Notes: a model not told the origin generated them from the sequence alone. DNA of 8,149 nt from Thermococcus sp. (GCA_015522395.1 WAMH01000149.1:1-8149), one strand, 5' to 3'; shown: positions 1 through 5,787, numbered from the stretch's first letter. Translations and numbers: made by a program.

Positions 1-18
1 ATGAATAAAGGGGAGAAA

Positions 19-768
19 TCAGTCCTCGACGCGAGGCGCGAGGAGGAACACGAGCCTGCCCTCGTCCCTTATGTAGTACTCCATCTGGAGCGGCATCTCG
101 TTGCCGAAGCGGATGGTCACCTCGTCCGCCTTACCGATGCCCTTGAGCATGTCCGCGAGGTAGCTTATTCCGTAGGCACTCTTGGTCTCCTCTTCCACCT
201 CAAGGTCGAGTAAACCTTCGTCCTCAAGGGTGAGCTTTATCTCGACCTCGTTGGTCTCGCCCTCGGCCTTCATGACGAACTCGTTTTCGGTCGCTATGAA
301 CTTCATCGCGTCGCTGACGAGGGAGGCATCCTTGACGGCCTCCTTGAGAACCTCACCGAGGAGGACGACTTTGGCGGTGAACGGAAGCTCGGGGAGATCA
401 AGTTCAAGCTCCTCGACCTCTATGAGCGGAAGGCGGAAGGTTCTCTTGGCGGTGCCCTCGAAGGTTATCTCGAGGAAGTTGTCGTCGCCCTTCCGGAGGA
501 TGAGCGTGTCCTTGCTCTTCCCGCGCTTGAGGACCTTCTTAAAGTGATCCATGTTGACGCCTATGGTTTCCTCTTCCTCGACCTCGTATTTGGAGAATAT
601 CCCCTCCGGAAGGTTGAGGTCTATTAGAACGACCCTGCTGGGGTCCATGGCGCGCATGCTTATCCCTTCCTCGGTCACTTTAAAAGCCGCCTCGTCGATC
701 AGGTTGCTCGCGGTGGCAATAAGGTCCGCAAAGTCCTTGGCCCCATCAAAAACTATCTCGAACGGCAT
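19..768 (-). CDS. pcn: DNA polymerase sliding clamp PCNA
   Basis: Proliferating cell nuclear antigen, the homotrimeric ring that encircles DNA and tethers replicative polymerases, Fen1, DNA ligase and other partners. The 249-residue length is that of the archaeal family. Two clamp domains are joined by an acidic connector near residues 117-130, where client PIP boxes usually dock. Recognisable segments are AMDPSRVVLIDLNL (40-53), RKGDDNFLEITFEG (92-105) and the C-terminal LAPRVED. Basic residues R82, K84 and R109 and acidic residues E139, E143 and D147 occupy the positions described for the subunit-interface ion pairs of Pyrococcus PCNA (E143 where Pyrococcus has Asp), so a trimer is expected. 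The start is an ATG whose ribosome-binding site, AGGAGGGG at 781-774, lies in the last codons of the upstream small ORF. This implies co-transcription and coupling with that ORF and tfs. The stop is TGA at 21-19. Identification is very secure. Confidence 0.98.
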   Translation of the reverse strand: MPFEIVFDGAKDFADLIATASNLIDEAAFKVTEEGISMRAMDPSRVVLIDLNLPEGIFSKYEVEEEETIGVNMDHFKKVLKRGKSKDTLILRKGDDNFLEITFEGTAKRTFRLPLIEVEELELDLPELPFTAKVVLLGEVLKEAVKDASLVSDAMKFIATENEFVMKAEGETNEVEIKLTLEDEGLLDLEVEEETKSAYGISYLADMLKGIGKADEVTIRFGNEMPLQMEYYIRDEGRLVFLLAPRVED

Positions 769-770
769 TT

Positions 771-941
771 TTACCCCTCCTCAAGTATGTTGAGCATCAT
801 CCTAACCCTCTCTTTCCCGCGGAATAAATAAGCTTTTCCGTTGTCCGTTTCCGGGATCCTCCGGTAAGCCTCATCAAGTTCCTTTAGGGCCTTCTTAGCG
901 AGCCTCCGAAGCGTTTCGAGTTTCAGCTCTTCCTCGTTCAC
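771..941 (-). CDS. Small charged helical protein between tfs and pcn (56 codons plus stop, unknown function)
   Basis: I do not recognise a characterised family. The 56-residue product is rich in Lys, Arg and Glu with heptad-like Leu spacing (LETLRRLAKKALKELDEAYR), so it is probably mostly helical, with a short linker around the segment PETDNG. No cysteines, signal peptide or membrane segment are seen. The start chosen is GTG at 941-939: it overlaps the tfs TGA stop (940-938) as GTGA, and a strong GGAGGT at 954-949 sits 7 nt upstream. An in-frame ATG at 977 would add 12 residues encoded inside tfs and ignore this site. Its TAA stop (773-771) is 2 nt from the pcn ATG. The position between a transcription-rescue factor and the replication clamp suggests a housekeeping role near RNA polymerase or the replisome, but that is inference only. 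No obvious PIP box is present. Confidence 0.8.
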   Translation of the reverse strand: MNEEELKLETLRRLAKKALKELDEAYRRIPETDNGKAYLFRGKERVRMMLNILEEG

Positions 942-1273
942 TCGTAGGACCTCCAGACGTAGCCGCACTCCTTGCACTTGTAGAATATCGTGCTAGGTTC
1001 ATCTCCAGCCCTGGTTTGCATCTCCCACCAGTATGCCTCAACAACCTTGCCGCATTTGGGACAGTAAACTTTGGTGGTCGGCAGGGTATCTAGGTCTTGC
1101 TCAACCACTATAACGCCCTCGTCGGGCTTGTGCTCAACCTTCTGGGTGATCTTCGTCTTCTCCCTGTCCTTCTCCTCGTCGAAGGGCTCCTCGTAACCGC
1201 AGACACGGCAGACCCACACCTTTCTTTTCCTGTCCGGGAGCATGAGGTTACCACACTTCGGGCAGAACTTCAT
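938..1273 (-). CDS. tfs: Transcription factor S (archaeal TFIIS-like RNA polymerase cleavage factor)
   Basis: Archaeal TFS stimulates cleavage of nascent RNA in backtracked RNA polymerase and so restores elongation and improves fidelity. The 111 residues show an N-terminal RPB9-like zinc ribbon (C4-x2-C7 and C22-x2-C25), a charged linker (residues 28-65) and a C-terminal TFIIS-type zinc ribbon (C71-x2-C74 and C100-x2-C103). The acidic pair D91-E92 at the tip of the C-terminal ribbon, in RAGDEPST, is the element that enters the polymerase secondary channel. All eight zinc ligands and the catalytic pair are present, so it should be an active cleavage factor rather than an inhibitory paralogue. 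The ATG is preceded by GGGGTGAGG with close spacing. It is the first gene of a tfs-small ORF-pcn unit, driven by a TATA box near 1318-1326. Confidence 0.96.
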   Translation of the reverse strand: MKFCPKCGNLMLPDRKRKVWVCRVCGYEEPFDEEKDREKTKITQKVEHKPDEGVIVVEQDLDTLPTTKVYCPKCGKVVEAYWWEMQTRAGDEPSTIFYKCKECGYVWRSYE

Positions 1274-1314
1274 TTTTCCTCACCCCTTTAGCCGAGGGCT
1301 GGGTATGTTGGAAG

Positions 1315-1330
1315 GGGATAAAAAGTTTTG
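1315..1330 (-). promoter_or_regulatory. TATA/BRE promoter of the tfs-pcn unit
   Basis: On the minus strand the sequence reads CAAAACTTTTTATCCC, a typical Thermococcales BRE plus TATA element. It lies about 45 nt upstream of the tfs ATG, which would place the transcript start near 1297 with a leader of roughly 24 nt that contains the ribosome-binding site. The prediction is by eye; the start site is not measured. Confidence 0.65.
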
Positions 1331-1341
1331 CCAGAGGGCAG

Positions 1342-1800
1342 TTAGTTTCCGATCTCAAACTCAGCCCACTGCGGACCACAGATACCATCGAAGCATACCC
1401 TCTTCTCTATCCTGTAGGTTCCTGGCTTCAGATTGAGCCGTGAGAGATCTATCCTCTGGCTCCACGAGGAGTGCGGTTTTACCTCGACCACAACCTGGGG
1501 AAAGGCGATGTCCAGCTTTACCTTCATCCACCTACCGTTCTCACGGCGGTAGAGCCTGAACCCGTAGCCCGTTGTTAGCGTTGAGTTGTTATCGTTGGTT
1601 ATCGTCAGCTTTAGGGTGCCGTTCATTGGATAGACTTGCCCGTCAAGTTGAACGACACCGTGTCCAGACACCACGATAGGACCGAGGGTCTCGTTTAGGT
1701 TAGTAGTGTTTCCTCCAGAGCTCGAACCAATCCCGTGGTGCGGTGCGAGGAGATAACCGACCGGGAGCAACAGGGCTATCAGCAGAATCGATATTAACAT
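1342..1800 (-). CDS. Exported or membrane-anchored Ig-like domain protein (unknown function)
   Basis: The product has a hydrophobic N-terminal segment (MLISILLIALLLPVGYLLA) that acts as a signal or membrane anchor, then a Ser/Gly/Asn-rich linker, then one beta-sandwich domain of about 105 residues. The pattern LKLTITNDNNS...GYGFRLYRRENGRWMKV... followed by LNLKPGTYRIEKRV resembles bacterial Ig-like domains of the Big_14 type; the family label is from memory, not a search. There is no lipobox cysteine. Five N-x-S/T sequons (N31, N36, N60, N71, N72) suggest archaeal N-glycosylation outside the cell, and C136/C141 in CFDGIC could form a disulfide. I chose ATG at 1800, giving 152 residues. A GTG at 1815 would add 5, but the TATA box at 1838-1844 predicts transcription starting at about 1815, and GAGGTGGG at 1818-1811 would serve as ribosome-binding site. 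The binding partner is unknown. Confidence 0.78.
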   Translation of the reverse strand: MLISILLIALLLPVGYLLAPHHGIGSSSGGNTTNLNETLGPIVVSGHGVVQLDGQVYPMNGTLKLTITNDNNSTLTTGYGFRLYRRENGRWMKVKLDIAFPQVVVEVKPHSSWSQRIDLSRLNLKPGTYRIEKRVCFDGICGPQWAEFEIGN

Positions 1801-1835
1801 CCTCAAGCGGCCCACCTCTGGAGAGTGCTCGCGGA

Positions 1836-1848
1836 ACCTTTTAACCCT
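1836..1848 (-). promoter_or_regulatory. TATA box of the Ig-like protein gene
   Basis: The minus strand reads AGGGTTAAAAGGT, a typical TATA element. About 25 bp downstream is position 1815, leaving a leader of about 15 nt before ATG 1800. This spacing is the main argument for the shorter start. The element lies between the T-rich end of glyA and the gene. Confidence 0.6.
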
Positions 1849-1860
1849 TCCTAGGGCTTC

Positions 1861-1887
1861 AAAAAGGATTGAAATGAAAAGGAAAAG
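1861..1887 (-). terminator. T-rich terminator after glyA
   Basis: Directly after the glyA stop the minus strand carries several T runs (CTTTTCCTTTTCATTTC, then CCTTTTT) without a needed hairpin. Oligo-T tracts of this kind are the usual archaeal intrinsic termination signal. It separates glyA from the Ig-like gene, which has its own TATA box. Confidence 0.65.
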
Positions 1888-3174
1888 TCACTCCCTGAGC
1901 GGGAGTCCGTGGTCGAAGGAGTAGTATACCTTCTGGAACTCGGCGCGGAAGCCGTAGACGTCCCTCTTAACCTTCTTCGGGTCCTCCTTATCCAGGAGCA
2001 CGCGCTTCATGAAGTGCGCTATCTCCTTCATGTCGTCCTCCATCATTCCAACCCTGGTCATCTCCTGGACACCTATGCGCAATCCACTGGGGGTGTTGAC
2101 CTTCTCAAGCGGGTCCCACGGGAGGAGGTTCTTGTTGAGGATTATGCCGGCCTCCTCGAGGAGCGGGGCGGCCCAGCCTCCAGCCGCTTCATGCAGGTCG
2201 CTGACATCGACGATGACCTGGTGGCTCTCGGTGTAGCCCTTGTCCTCACCGATGACCTTGAAGCCCTCCTCAGCGAGAGCCTCGGCGAGGGCCTTCGCGT
2301 TCTTGACTATCTGGGCCGCGTACTTCTCGCCGTACTCGAGCATCTCTGCCGCGGTAATCGTCTTTCCGGCCATGTGGTGGAGGTGGTGGTTGCTGAGCAC
2401 TCCTGGGAAGATGGCCCACTGGAGCTTGGCTATCTCCTCGGTCTCACCGAAGCGCTTGTAGATTATGACGCCGCCCTGCGGGCCGGGGAAGGTCTTGTGG
2501 GTCGAGGCGGTGATTATATCAGCTCCCTCGCGGAGCGGGTCCTGGAACTGCTTTCCAGCTATAAGACCCAGGACGTGGGCGCCGTCGAACATGACGTACG
2601 CTCCAACCTCCTTGGCGACCGGGGCAAGCTCCCTGACCGGATGCGGGAACGGGAAGAGGGAACCGCCGAAGACGACTATCTTCGGTTCAACCTCGCGGAT
2701 GAGCTTCTCTGCCTTGTCGACGTCGATGTTGAACTCCTCGTTGTCGAAGGGCCAGGTGTGGACCTCAAGGCCGCGCATTCCAGCGGCACCGAAAGGCATA
2801 TGGCTTATGTGACCGCCGTGGCTGGTGTGGAGAACTATTGCCTTGTCTCCCGGCTGGGTTAGACCAAAGAAGACCGCCTGGTTGGCGTTGGTTCCGGAGA
2901 TGGGCCTCAAATCGGCGAAGTCGCTCCTGAAGAGCTTGGTGAAGAGGTCAACGCCTATAAGCTCGACCTCGTCGACGTACTTGCAGCCCTGGTAGTAGCG
3001 CTGCCTCGGCCAGCCCTCGGCGTATTTGTGCATGAAACCGCTGGCAACTGCCCTCGTAACACTCGGAGAAGTCACGTTTTCGCTCGCTATGAGGTTTATC
3101 GTGTGCTTCCTCCAGTTCTCGTGGTCCTCAATAAACTCCAGAACCTTATCGCGGTATTCCCTATATTCGGCCAT
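1888..3174 (-). CDS. glyA: Serine hydroxymethyltransferase
   Basis: PLP enzyme interconverting serine and glycine with transfer of a one-carbon unit to a pterin carrier; which carrier this organism uses cannot be read from the sequence. The protein is 428 residues in the archaeal form. Motifs in order are NLIASEN (27-33), YAEGWPRQRYYQGC (51-64), the PLP-contacting D197 and H200 in MFDGAH, and the Schiff-base K227 in ITASTHKTFPGPQGG. The C-terminal part includes LRIGVQEMTRVGM (365-377). The start is ATG 3174, with GAGGTG at 3186-3181 and a 6-nt spacer. The reading frame stays open upstream to about 3399, but that extension would include the promoter and the end of the permease gene, so it is rejected. 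A single-gene transcript is likely: TATA box upstream, T-rich terminator downstream. Function is secure. Confidence 0.97.
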   Translation of the reverse strand: MAEYREYRDKVLEFIEDHENWRKHTINLIASENVTSPSVTRAVASGFMHKYAEGWPRQRYYQGCKYVDEVELIGVDLFTKLFRSDFADLRPISGTNANQAVFFGLTQPGDKAIVLHTSHGGHISHMPFGAAGMRGLEVHTWPFDNEEFNIDVDKAEKLIREVEPKIVVFGGSLFPFPHPVRELAPVAKEVGAYVMFDGAHVLGLIAGKQFQDPLREGADIITASTHKTFPGPQGGVIIYKRFGETEEIAKLQWAIFPGVLSNHHLHHMAGKTITAAEMLEYGEKYAAQIVKNAKALAEALAEEGFKVIGEDKGYTESHQVIVDVSDLHEAAGGWAAPLLEEAGIILNKNLLPWDPLEKVNTPSGLRIGVQEMTRVGMMEDDMKEIAHFMKRVLLDKEDPKKVKRDVYGFRAEFQKVYYSFDHGLPLRE

Positions 3175-3205
3175 CGCAAACACCTCGATGGGGATTTGAA
3201 CGCCG

Positions 3206-3220
3206 GGAATATAAATCTTA
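3206..3220 (-). promoter_or_regulatory. TATA box of glyA
   Basis: The minus strand reads TAAGATTTATATTCC, an A/T-rich BRE/TATA element about 40 nt upstream of the glyA ATG. It predicts transcription starting near 3190 with a leader of about 15 nt carrying the GAGGTG site. Confidence 0.65.
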
Positions 3221-3251
3221 CCGAAGGTGTTCACGTGTCCAAAAGTGTTCA
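3221..3251 (-). repeat. Tandem 13-nt direct repeats upstream of the glyA promoter
   Basis: On the plus strand CCGAAGGTGTTCA (3221-3233) and CCAAAAGTGTTCA (3239-3251) match at 11 of 13 positions, 18 bp apart start to start. On the minus strand they read TGAACACYTTYGG twice. The pair abuts the glyA BRE/TATA element on its upstream side, where an archaeal activator or regulator would bind. Regulatory function is inferred from position and repetition. Confidence 0.5.
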
Positions 3252-3269
3252 TCAGTTTGGGGTAGCCTG

Positions 3270-3286
3270 GGAAAAGAAAAGAAGGC
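3270..3286 (-). terminator. T-rich terminator after the amino-acid permease
   Basis: Immediately after the permease stop, the minus strand reads GCCTTCTTTTCTTTTC, an oligo-T tract typical of archaeal termination. It separates the permease from glyA, which has its own promoter. Confidence 0.6.
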
Positions 3287-4486
3287 TCAGCGCCTCCTGA
3301 GCCGGTAGGCGAGCCACATGAGTATCGGCAGCACGATGAAGGCCAGCATGTCCCCGGTGTCGCCGGCAAAGGCCAAAACATCGGCGAAGTTTCTGACACC
3401 GGCGAAGTAAACTATCGCGGGAGGGATCACCGTCAGCGCCCACGCGTATGGCCTCCTCATCCTCACGAACTCCTCGCTGTTGCTCTGCTGTGCCAGGGCT
3501 ATGCCTATGTAGCTCGTCGTTATCGCGAGCAGGGGGATAAGGTTGCCGACGACGTTGCCGAGCTTTCCGTAGAGGAGCTGAAGCCCCTGGGTCGCTATCT
3601 GCGGTGTGTCCCTTCCGAAGACAAGCAGGAATGCCGCCATGAAGACCGCGTATATCGCCGTCGGGATCAGGAAAGCCAGCACGACGACCTTTTTCGTCTC
3701 CTCGTAGCTTCCGAGGCCTTTGTAGACGTCGGGGATGACCGTGTGACAGCCGAGGGCGAAGATGGCAACGCCCGTTATGCTGAGCAACCCGCTCCAGTCT
3801 ACGTAGAGACCGTTGGAGAGCTTCGCGTGGGGCGCGAGCATCAGGGTGACGCCGACGAAGAGGGCGAGCATTATGTAGCTCATTATCAGCTCGGTCTTTC
3901 CGCTTGCTTCAAGTCCATGGTAGACGACTATCGAAGCTAGGACCCAGAATATCGCAGCCCCGAGGGTATCGCTTATCCCGAAGAGGCTCTGGAACACGCT
4001 TCCCATGCCCGCTATGTATGCCAGAAGCGCGCCGAAGCTCATTATGAAGATGCTCGCGTACATGAACCAGCCGCCGGCCTTTCCAAGGGTTCTGCTCGCG
4101 GCTGTACTCATCTGGGCACCGTTCATGGCGGCGCTGAGCCTCAGGACAATAAATGCCGTTCCGAGCATGAGGAACATCACGCCAACGAGGACGCCCAAGG
4201 CCGGGATGAGGCCGACCTTGCTGGCCGCGTAGGGGAGGCCCAAGACCCCGGCACCTATCTGCGTTCCCACGAGTATCGCGAGGGCCTCTCCCCGGGTGAT
4301 GTGCCTCTTCTCAACCCTTATCGTGCTCGTCCTGAGGGCAGCGGCACATTTTCTTCGTCTCACGAGCTGGAGAAGGGTCGCCCTGCGCCTGAGCTTTTTC
4401 CGTCTCGCCAGCGCCATTCTCTCGGCGTAGTAGCGGCCGTGTGAAGCGGTGACCTTGCTCTTTGGGGTGCCGTCGGTAATCGGCAT
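3287..4486 (-). CDS. Amino-acid permease (AAAP / tryptophan-tyrosine permease-like) with a long basic N-terminal tail
   Basis: Integral membrane transporter of 399 residues with about 11 predicted membrane helices between residues 68 and 395. The first helix contains GTQIGAGVLGLPYA (74-87), the unwound glycine-rich segment that binds substrate in this LeuT-fold group. A second family signature is AIFALGCHTVIPDVYKGL (241-258). It probably brings an amino acid into the cell, with protons or sodium; the substrate cannot be read from the sequence, and an aromatic amino acid is only a guess. The start at ATG 4486 is supported by GAGGTGA at 4497-4491 and a TATA box at 4521-4528. This gives an unusual cytoplasmic tail of about 65 residues with 20 Lys/Arg, including clusters at 28-35 and 43-46. 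An internal ATG at 4417 has weaker context. It has its own promoter and terminator. Confidence 0.88.
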   Translation of the reverse strand: MPITDGTPKSKVTASHGRYYAERMALARRKKLRRRATLLQLVRRRKCAAALRTSTIRVEKRHITRGEALAILVGTQIGAGVLGLPYAASKVGLIPALGVLVGVMFLMLGTAFIVLRLSAAMNGAQMSTAASRTLGKAGGWFMYASIFIMSFGALLAYIAGMGSVFQSLFGISDTLGAAIFWVLASIVVYHGLEASGKTELIMSYIMLALFVGVTLMLAPHAKLSNGLYVDWSGLLSITGVAIFALGCHTVIPDVYKGLGSYEETKKVVVLAFLIPTAIYAVFMAAFLLVFGRDTPQIATQGLQLLYGKLGNVVGNLIPLLAITTSYIGIALAQQSNSEEFVRMRRPYAWALTVIPPAIVYFAGVRNFADVLAFAGDTGDMLAFIVLPILMWLAYRLRRR

Positions 4487-4504
4487 GATCTCACCTCAAT
4501 AAAT

Positions 4505-4518
4505 GTGTGCATGCATAC
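4505..4518. promoter_or_regulatory. Near-palindrome GTGTGCATGCATAC at the permease start site (candidate operator)
   Basis: The 14-nt sequence pairs at 6 of 7 positions around a perfect TGCATGCA core (4508-4515). It lies between the permease TATA box (4521-4528) and the predicted transcript start (about 4499). A bound repressor there would block polymerase recruitment. Operator function is inferred; no regulator is named. Confidence 0.4.
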
Positions 4519-4519
4519 G

Positions 4520-4532
4520 ATTTAAACCCTCG
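4520..4532 (-). promoter_or_regulatory. TATA box of the amino-acid permease
   Basis: The minus strand reads GCGAGGGTTTAAATCG across this region, with TTTAAAT as the core. It lies about 38 nt upstream of the ATG and predicts a leader of about 13 nt that holds the GAGGTGA ribosome-binding site. Confidence 0.6.
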
Positions 4533-4595
4533 CACGGTCTTTTTCGAGCCGGTCAGAATATCCTTCGGCTTTTCCAGTGGGGACCGGAAGCATGG

Positions 4596-4608
4596 GCAGG
4601 ATTTTTAA
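4596..4608 (+). promoter_or_regulatory. TATA box of the sir2-DUF3783 pair
   Basis: GCAGGATTTTTAAGG ends at 4610, with the TTTTTAA core at 4602-4608. The predicted transcript start (about 25 bp on) falls within a few bases of ATG 4631, so the sir2 message would be leaderless. The GTG at 4577 lies upstream of this element and cannot be the start if the element is the promoter. Confidence 0.6.
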
Positions 4609-4630
4609 GGCCTCCCGAAGTGCTGATAAC

Positions 4631-5389
4631 ATGCTGGAGGAAGCCGCCAAGCTGGTGGTAAAGTCGAGGTTCGCGATAGCCTTCACCGGTGCAGGAATAA
4701 GCGCCGAGAGCGGCGTTCCGACCTTCAGGGGCTTCAACGGGCTGTGGAAAAAGCACCGACCTGAGGAGCTTGCCACTCCGGAGGCCTTTGAAAAGGATCC
4801 ACATCTCGTCTGGAGTTTCTACAAGTGGAGGATGGACCTGATAAGGAAGGCAAAGCCGAACCCGGCACACTACGCCCTCGCAGAACTCGAGAGGATGGGG
4901 ATTCTGAAGGCCGTGGTGACGCAGAACGTGGATGATCTGCACCGCGAGGCCGGTAGCAGGAACGTGGTGGAGCTTCACGGCAACATCTTCCGCGTCAGGT
5001 GCACCTCCTGCTCCTACAAGGAGAACCTGAAGGAGAGCGGCCGGCTGGAGGCGTTTTTGGCGGAGAGAAACCTTCCGAAGTGTCCGCGCTGCGGTTCCCT
5101 CCTTCGGCCTGACGTCGTGTGGTTCGGCGAGCCGCTTCCGAGGAAAGCACTTGAAGAAGCGTTCAAGCTGGCAGAGACGGCGGACCTCGTTCTCGTCATT
5201 GGAACGAGCGGAGTCGTTTATCCCGCCGCCTATATTCCTCAGATCGTCAAGGAACACGGCGGCAAGGTAATAGAGGTGAACACCGAACGGAGCGGGATAA
5301 CGCCGATAGCCGACCTCTTCATCCGTGGAAGGGCGGGCGAGGTCATGGGGAGGCTGATGGAAAAGGTAAGGGTGATGCTGAATGGATGA
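4631..5389 (+). CDS. NAD-dependent protein deacylase, Sir2 family (class III-like)
   Basis: Sirtuins remove acyl groups from lysine side chains using NAD, giving nicotinamide and O-acyl-ADP-ribose. The protein has 252 residues. The Rossmann-fold NAD site shows GAGISAESGVPTFRG (20-34), TQNVD (97-101) and GTSG (191-194). The catalytic His is H116 in ELHG. A structural zinc site is formed by C124-x2-C127 and C151-x2-C154. Y64 and R67 in FYKWR match the Tyr-x-x-Arg pair that class III sirtuins (SIRT5, bacterial CobB) use to bind acidic acyl groups, so succinyl- or malonyl-lysine may be substrates as well as acetyl-lysine. ATG 4631 is chosen because the family N-terminus begins at MLEEAAKLV, no ribosome-binding site precedes it, and the TATA box fits a leaderless start. 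The last 8 nt overlap the DUF3783 gene. Targets are unknown. Confidence 0.95.
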   Translation: MLEEAAKLVVKSRFAIAFTGAGISAESGVPTFRGFNGLWKKHRPEELATPEAFEKDPHLVWSFYKWRMDLIRKAKPNPAHYALAELERMGILKAVVTQNVDDLHREAGSRNVVELHGNIFRVRCTSCSYKENLKESGRLEAFLAERNLPKCPRCGSLLRPDVVWFGEPLPRKALEEAFKLAETADLVLVIGTSGVVYPAAYIPQIVKEHGGKVIEVNTERSGITPIADLFIRGRAGEVMGRLMEKVRVMLNG

Positions 5390-5780
5390 GGCGGTTTTTC
5401 TGATAGGATTTTCCGGGGAAGAGGTTGGGGCGATTAGAGGAGCCCTCGGGGATGCCGAGGTCCACGAGGTCCCCAAGGAGTGCCTGAACTGGAAGCTCAA
5501 AGAGGTAGTCGAGAAAAAGCCGGAGGGAAGCGGCAACTGGCACGAAAAGAAGTTCATCATCATGCACGGCTCAAACGACTTCATAAAGCGCGTTATCTCG
5601 GCAGTAAGGCCGCTCAAGCTTGGACGGATAATCTTCGTATCCACGACTCCGATATCGCTCGAGAGAACCCTCGACGACCTCATTGAGGAGTGGCTCGAGG
5701 AGGACGAGTACTTCAGGGCCTACAGGCGGATGAAGGCACAGGGCTCGAAGGGTCCTTATCTTGACATCGGGAAGGGTTAA
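5382..5780 (+). CDS. DUF3783 domain protein coupled to sir2
   Basis: A 132-residue soluble protein resembling the DUF3783 family (PF12646), of unknown function. An alternating beta/alpha N-terminal half starts with AVFLIGFSGEEVGAI. It is followed by KKFIIMHGSND (56-66) and the segment IIFVSTTPISLERTLDDLIEEWLEEDEYF (83-111), which carries the family's Thr-Pro and acidic-helix pattern. No transmembrane segment is seen, and no catalytic motif that I can name. ATG 5382 overlaps the sir2 TGA (5387-5389) by 8 nt. GGTGAT at 5371-5376 is 5 nt upstream, a good ribosome-binding site, so translation is coupled to sir2. The context suggests a link with deacylation or with the deacylase itself, but this is guilt by association. 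The family label comes from pattern memory and is fairly confident. Confidence 0.8.
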   Translation: MDEAVFLIGFSGEEVGAIRGALGDAEVHEVPKECLNWKLKEVVEKKPEGSGNWHEKKFIIMHGSNDFIKRVISAVRPLKLGRIIFVSTTPISLERTLDDLIEEWLEEDEYFRAYRRMKAQGSKGPYLDIGKG

Positions 5781-5787
5781 ATATTCC
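5774..5787 (+). promoter_or_regulatory. TATA box of the HAD-ASCH pair
   Basis: GGGTTAAATATTCC overlaps the stop codon of the upstream DUF3783 gene. It predicts a transcript start near 5805, only about 9 nt before ATG 5814, so the leader is very short or absent. Confidence 0.55.

Noticed and set aside
1..18. Possible terminator or next gene downstream of pcn
   Set aside because: Only 18 bases are available; the minus strand is T-rich (CCCTTTATTC), but this is too little to call.
942..977. Upstream ATG start for the small ORF before pcn
   Set aside because: It would place the start deep inside tfs and ignore the strong GGAGGT site 7 nt before GTG 941.
1909..2862. Long plus-strand open frame antisense to glyA
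   Set aside because: Its translation matches no family, it has no promoter or ribosome-binding site, and it follows from GC-rich codon use in glyA.
3175..3399. In-frame upstream extension of glyA giving a 503-residue protein, with a repeated NTFG peptide
   Set aside because: It would overlap the permease gene and contain the glyA TATA box. GAGGTG at 3186-3181 fits ATG 3174, and the 428-residue length is normal for the family.
4577..4630. GTG start adding 18 residues to the sirtuin
   Set aside because: It lies upstream of the TATA box at 4596-4608, and the added residues do not resemble sirtuin N-termini.
4553..5683. Long minus-strand open frame antisense to sir2 and DUF3783
   Set aside because: It mirrors two well-identified coding genes and shows low-complexity, non-family sequence.
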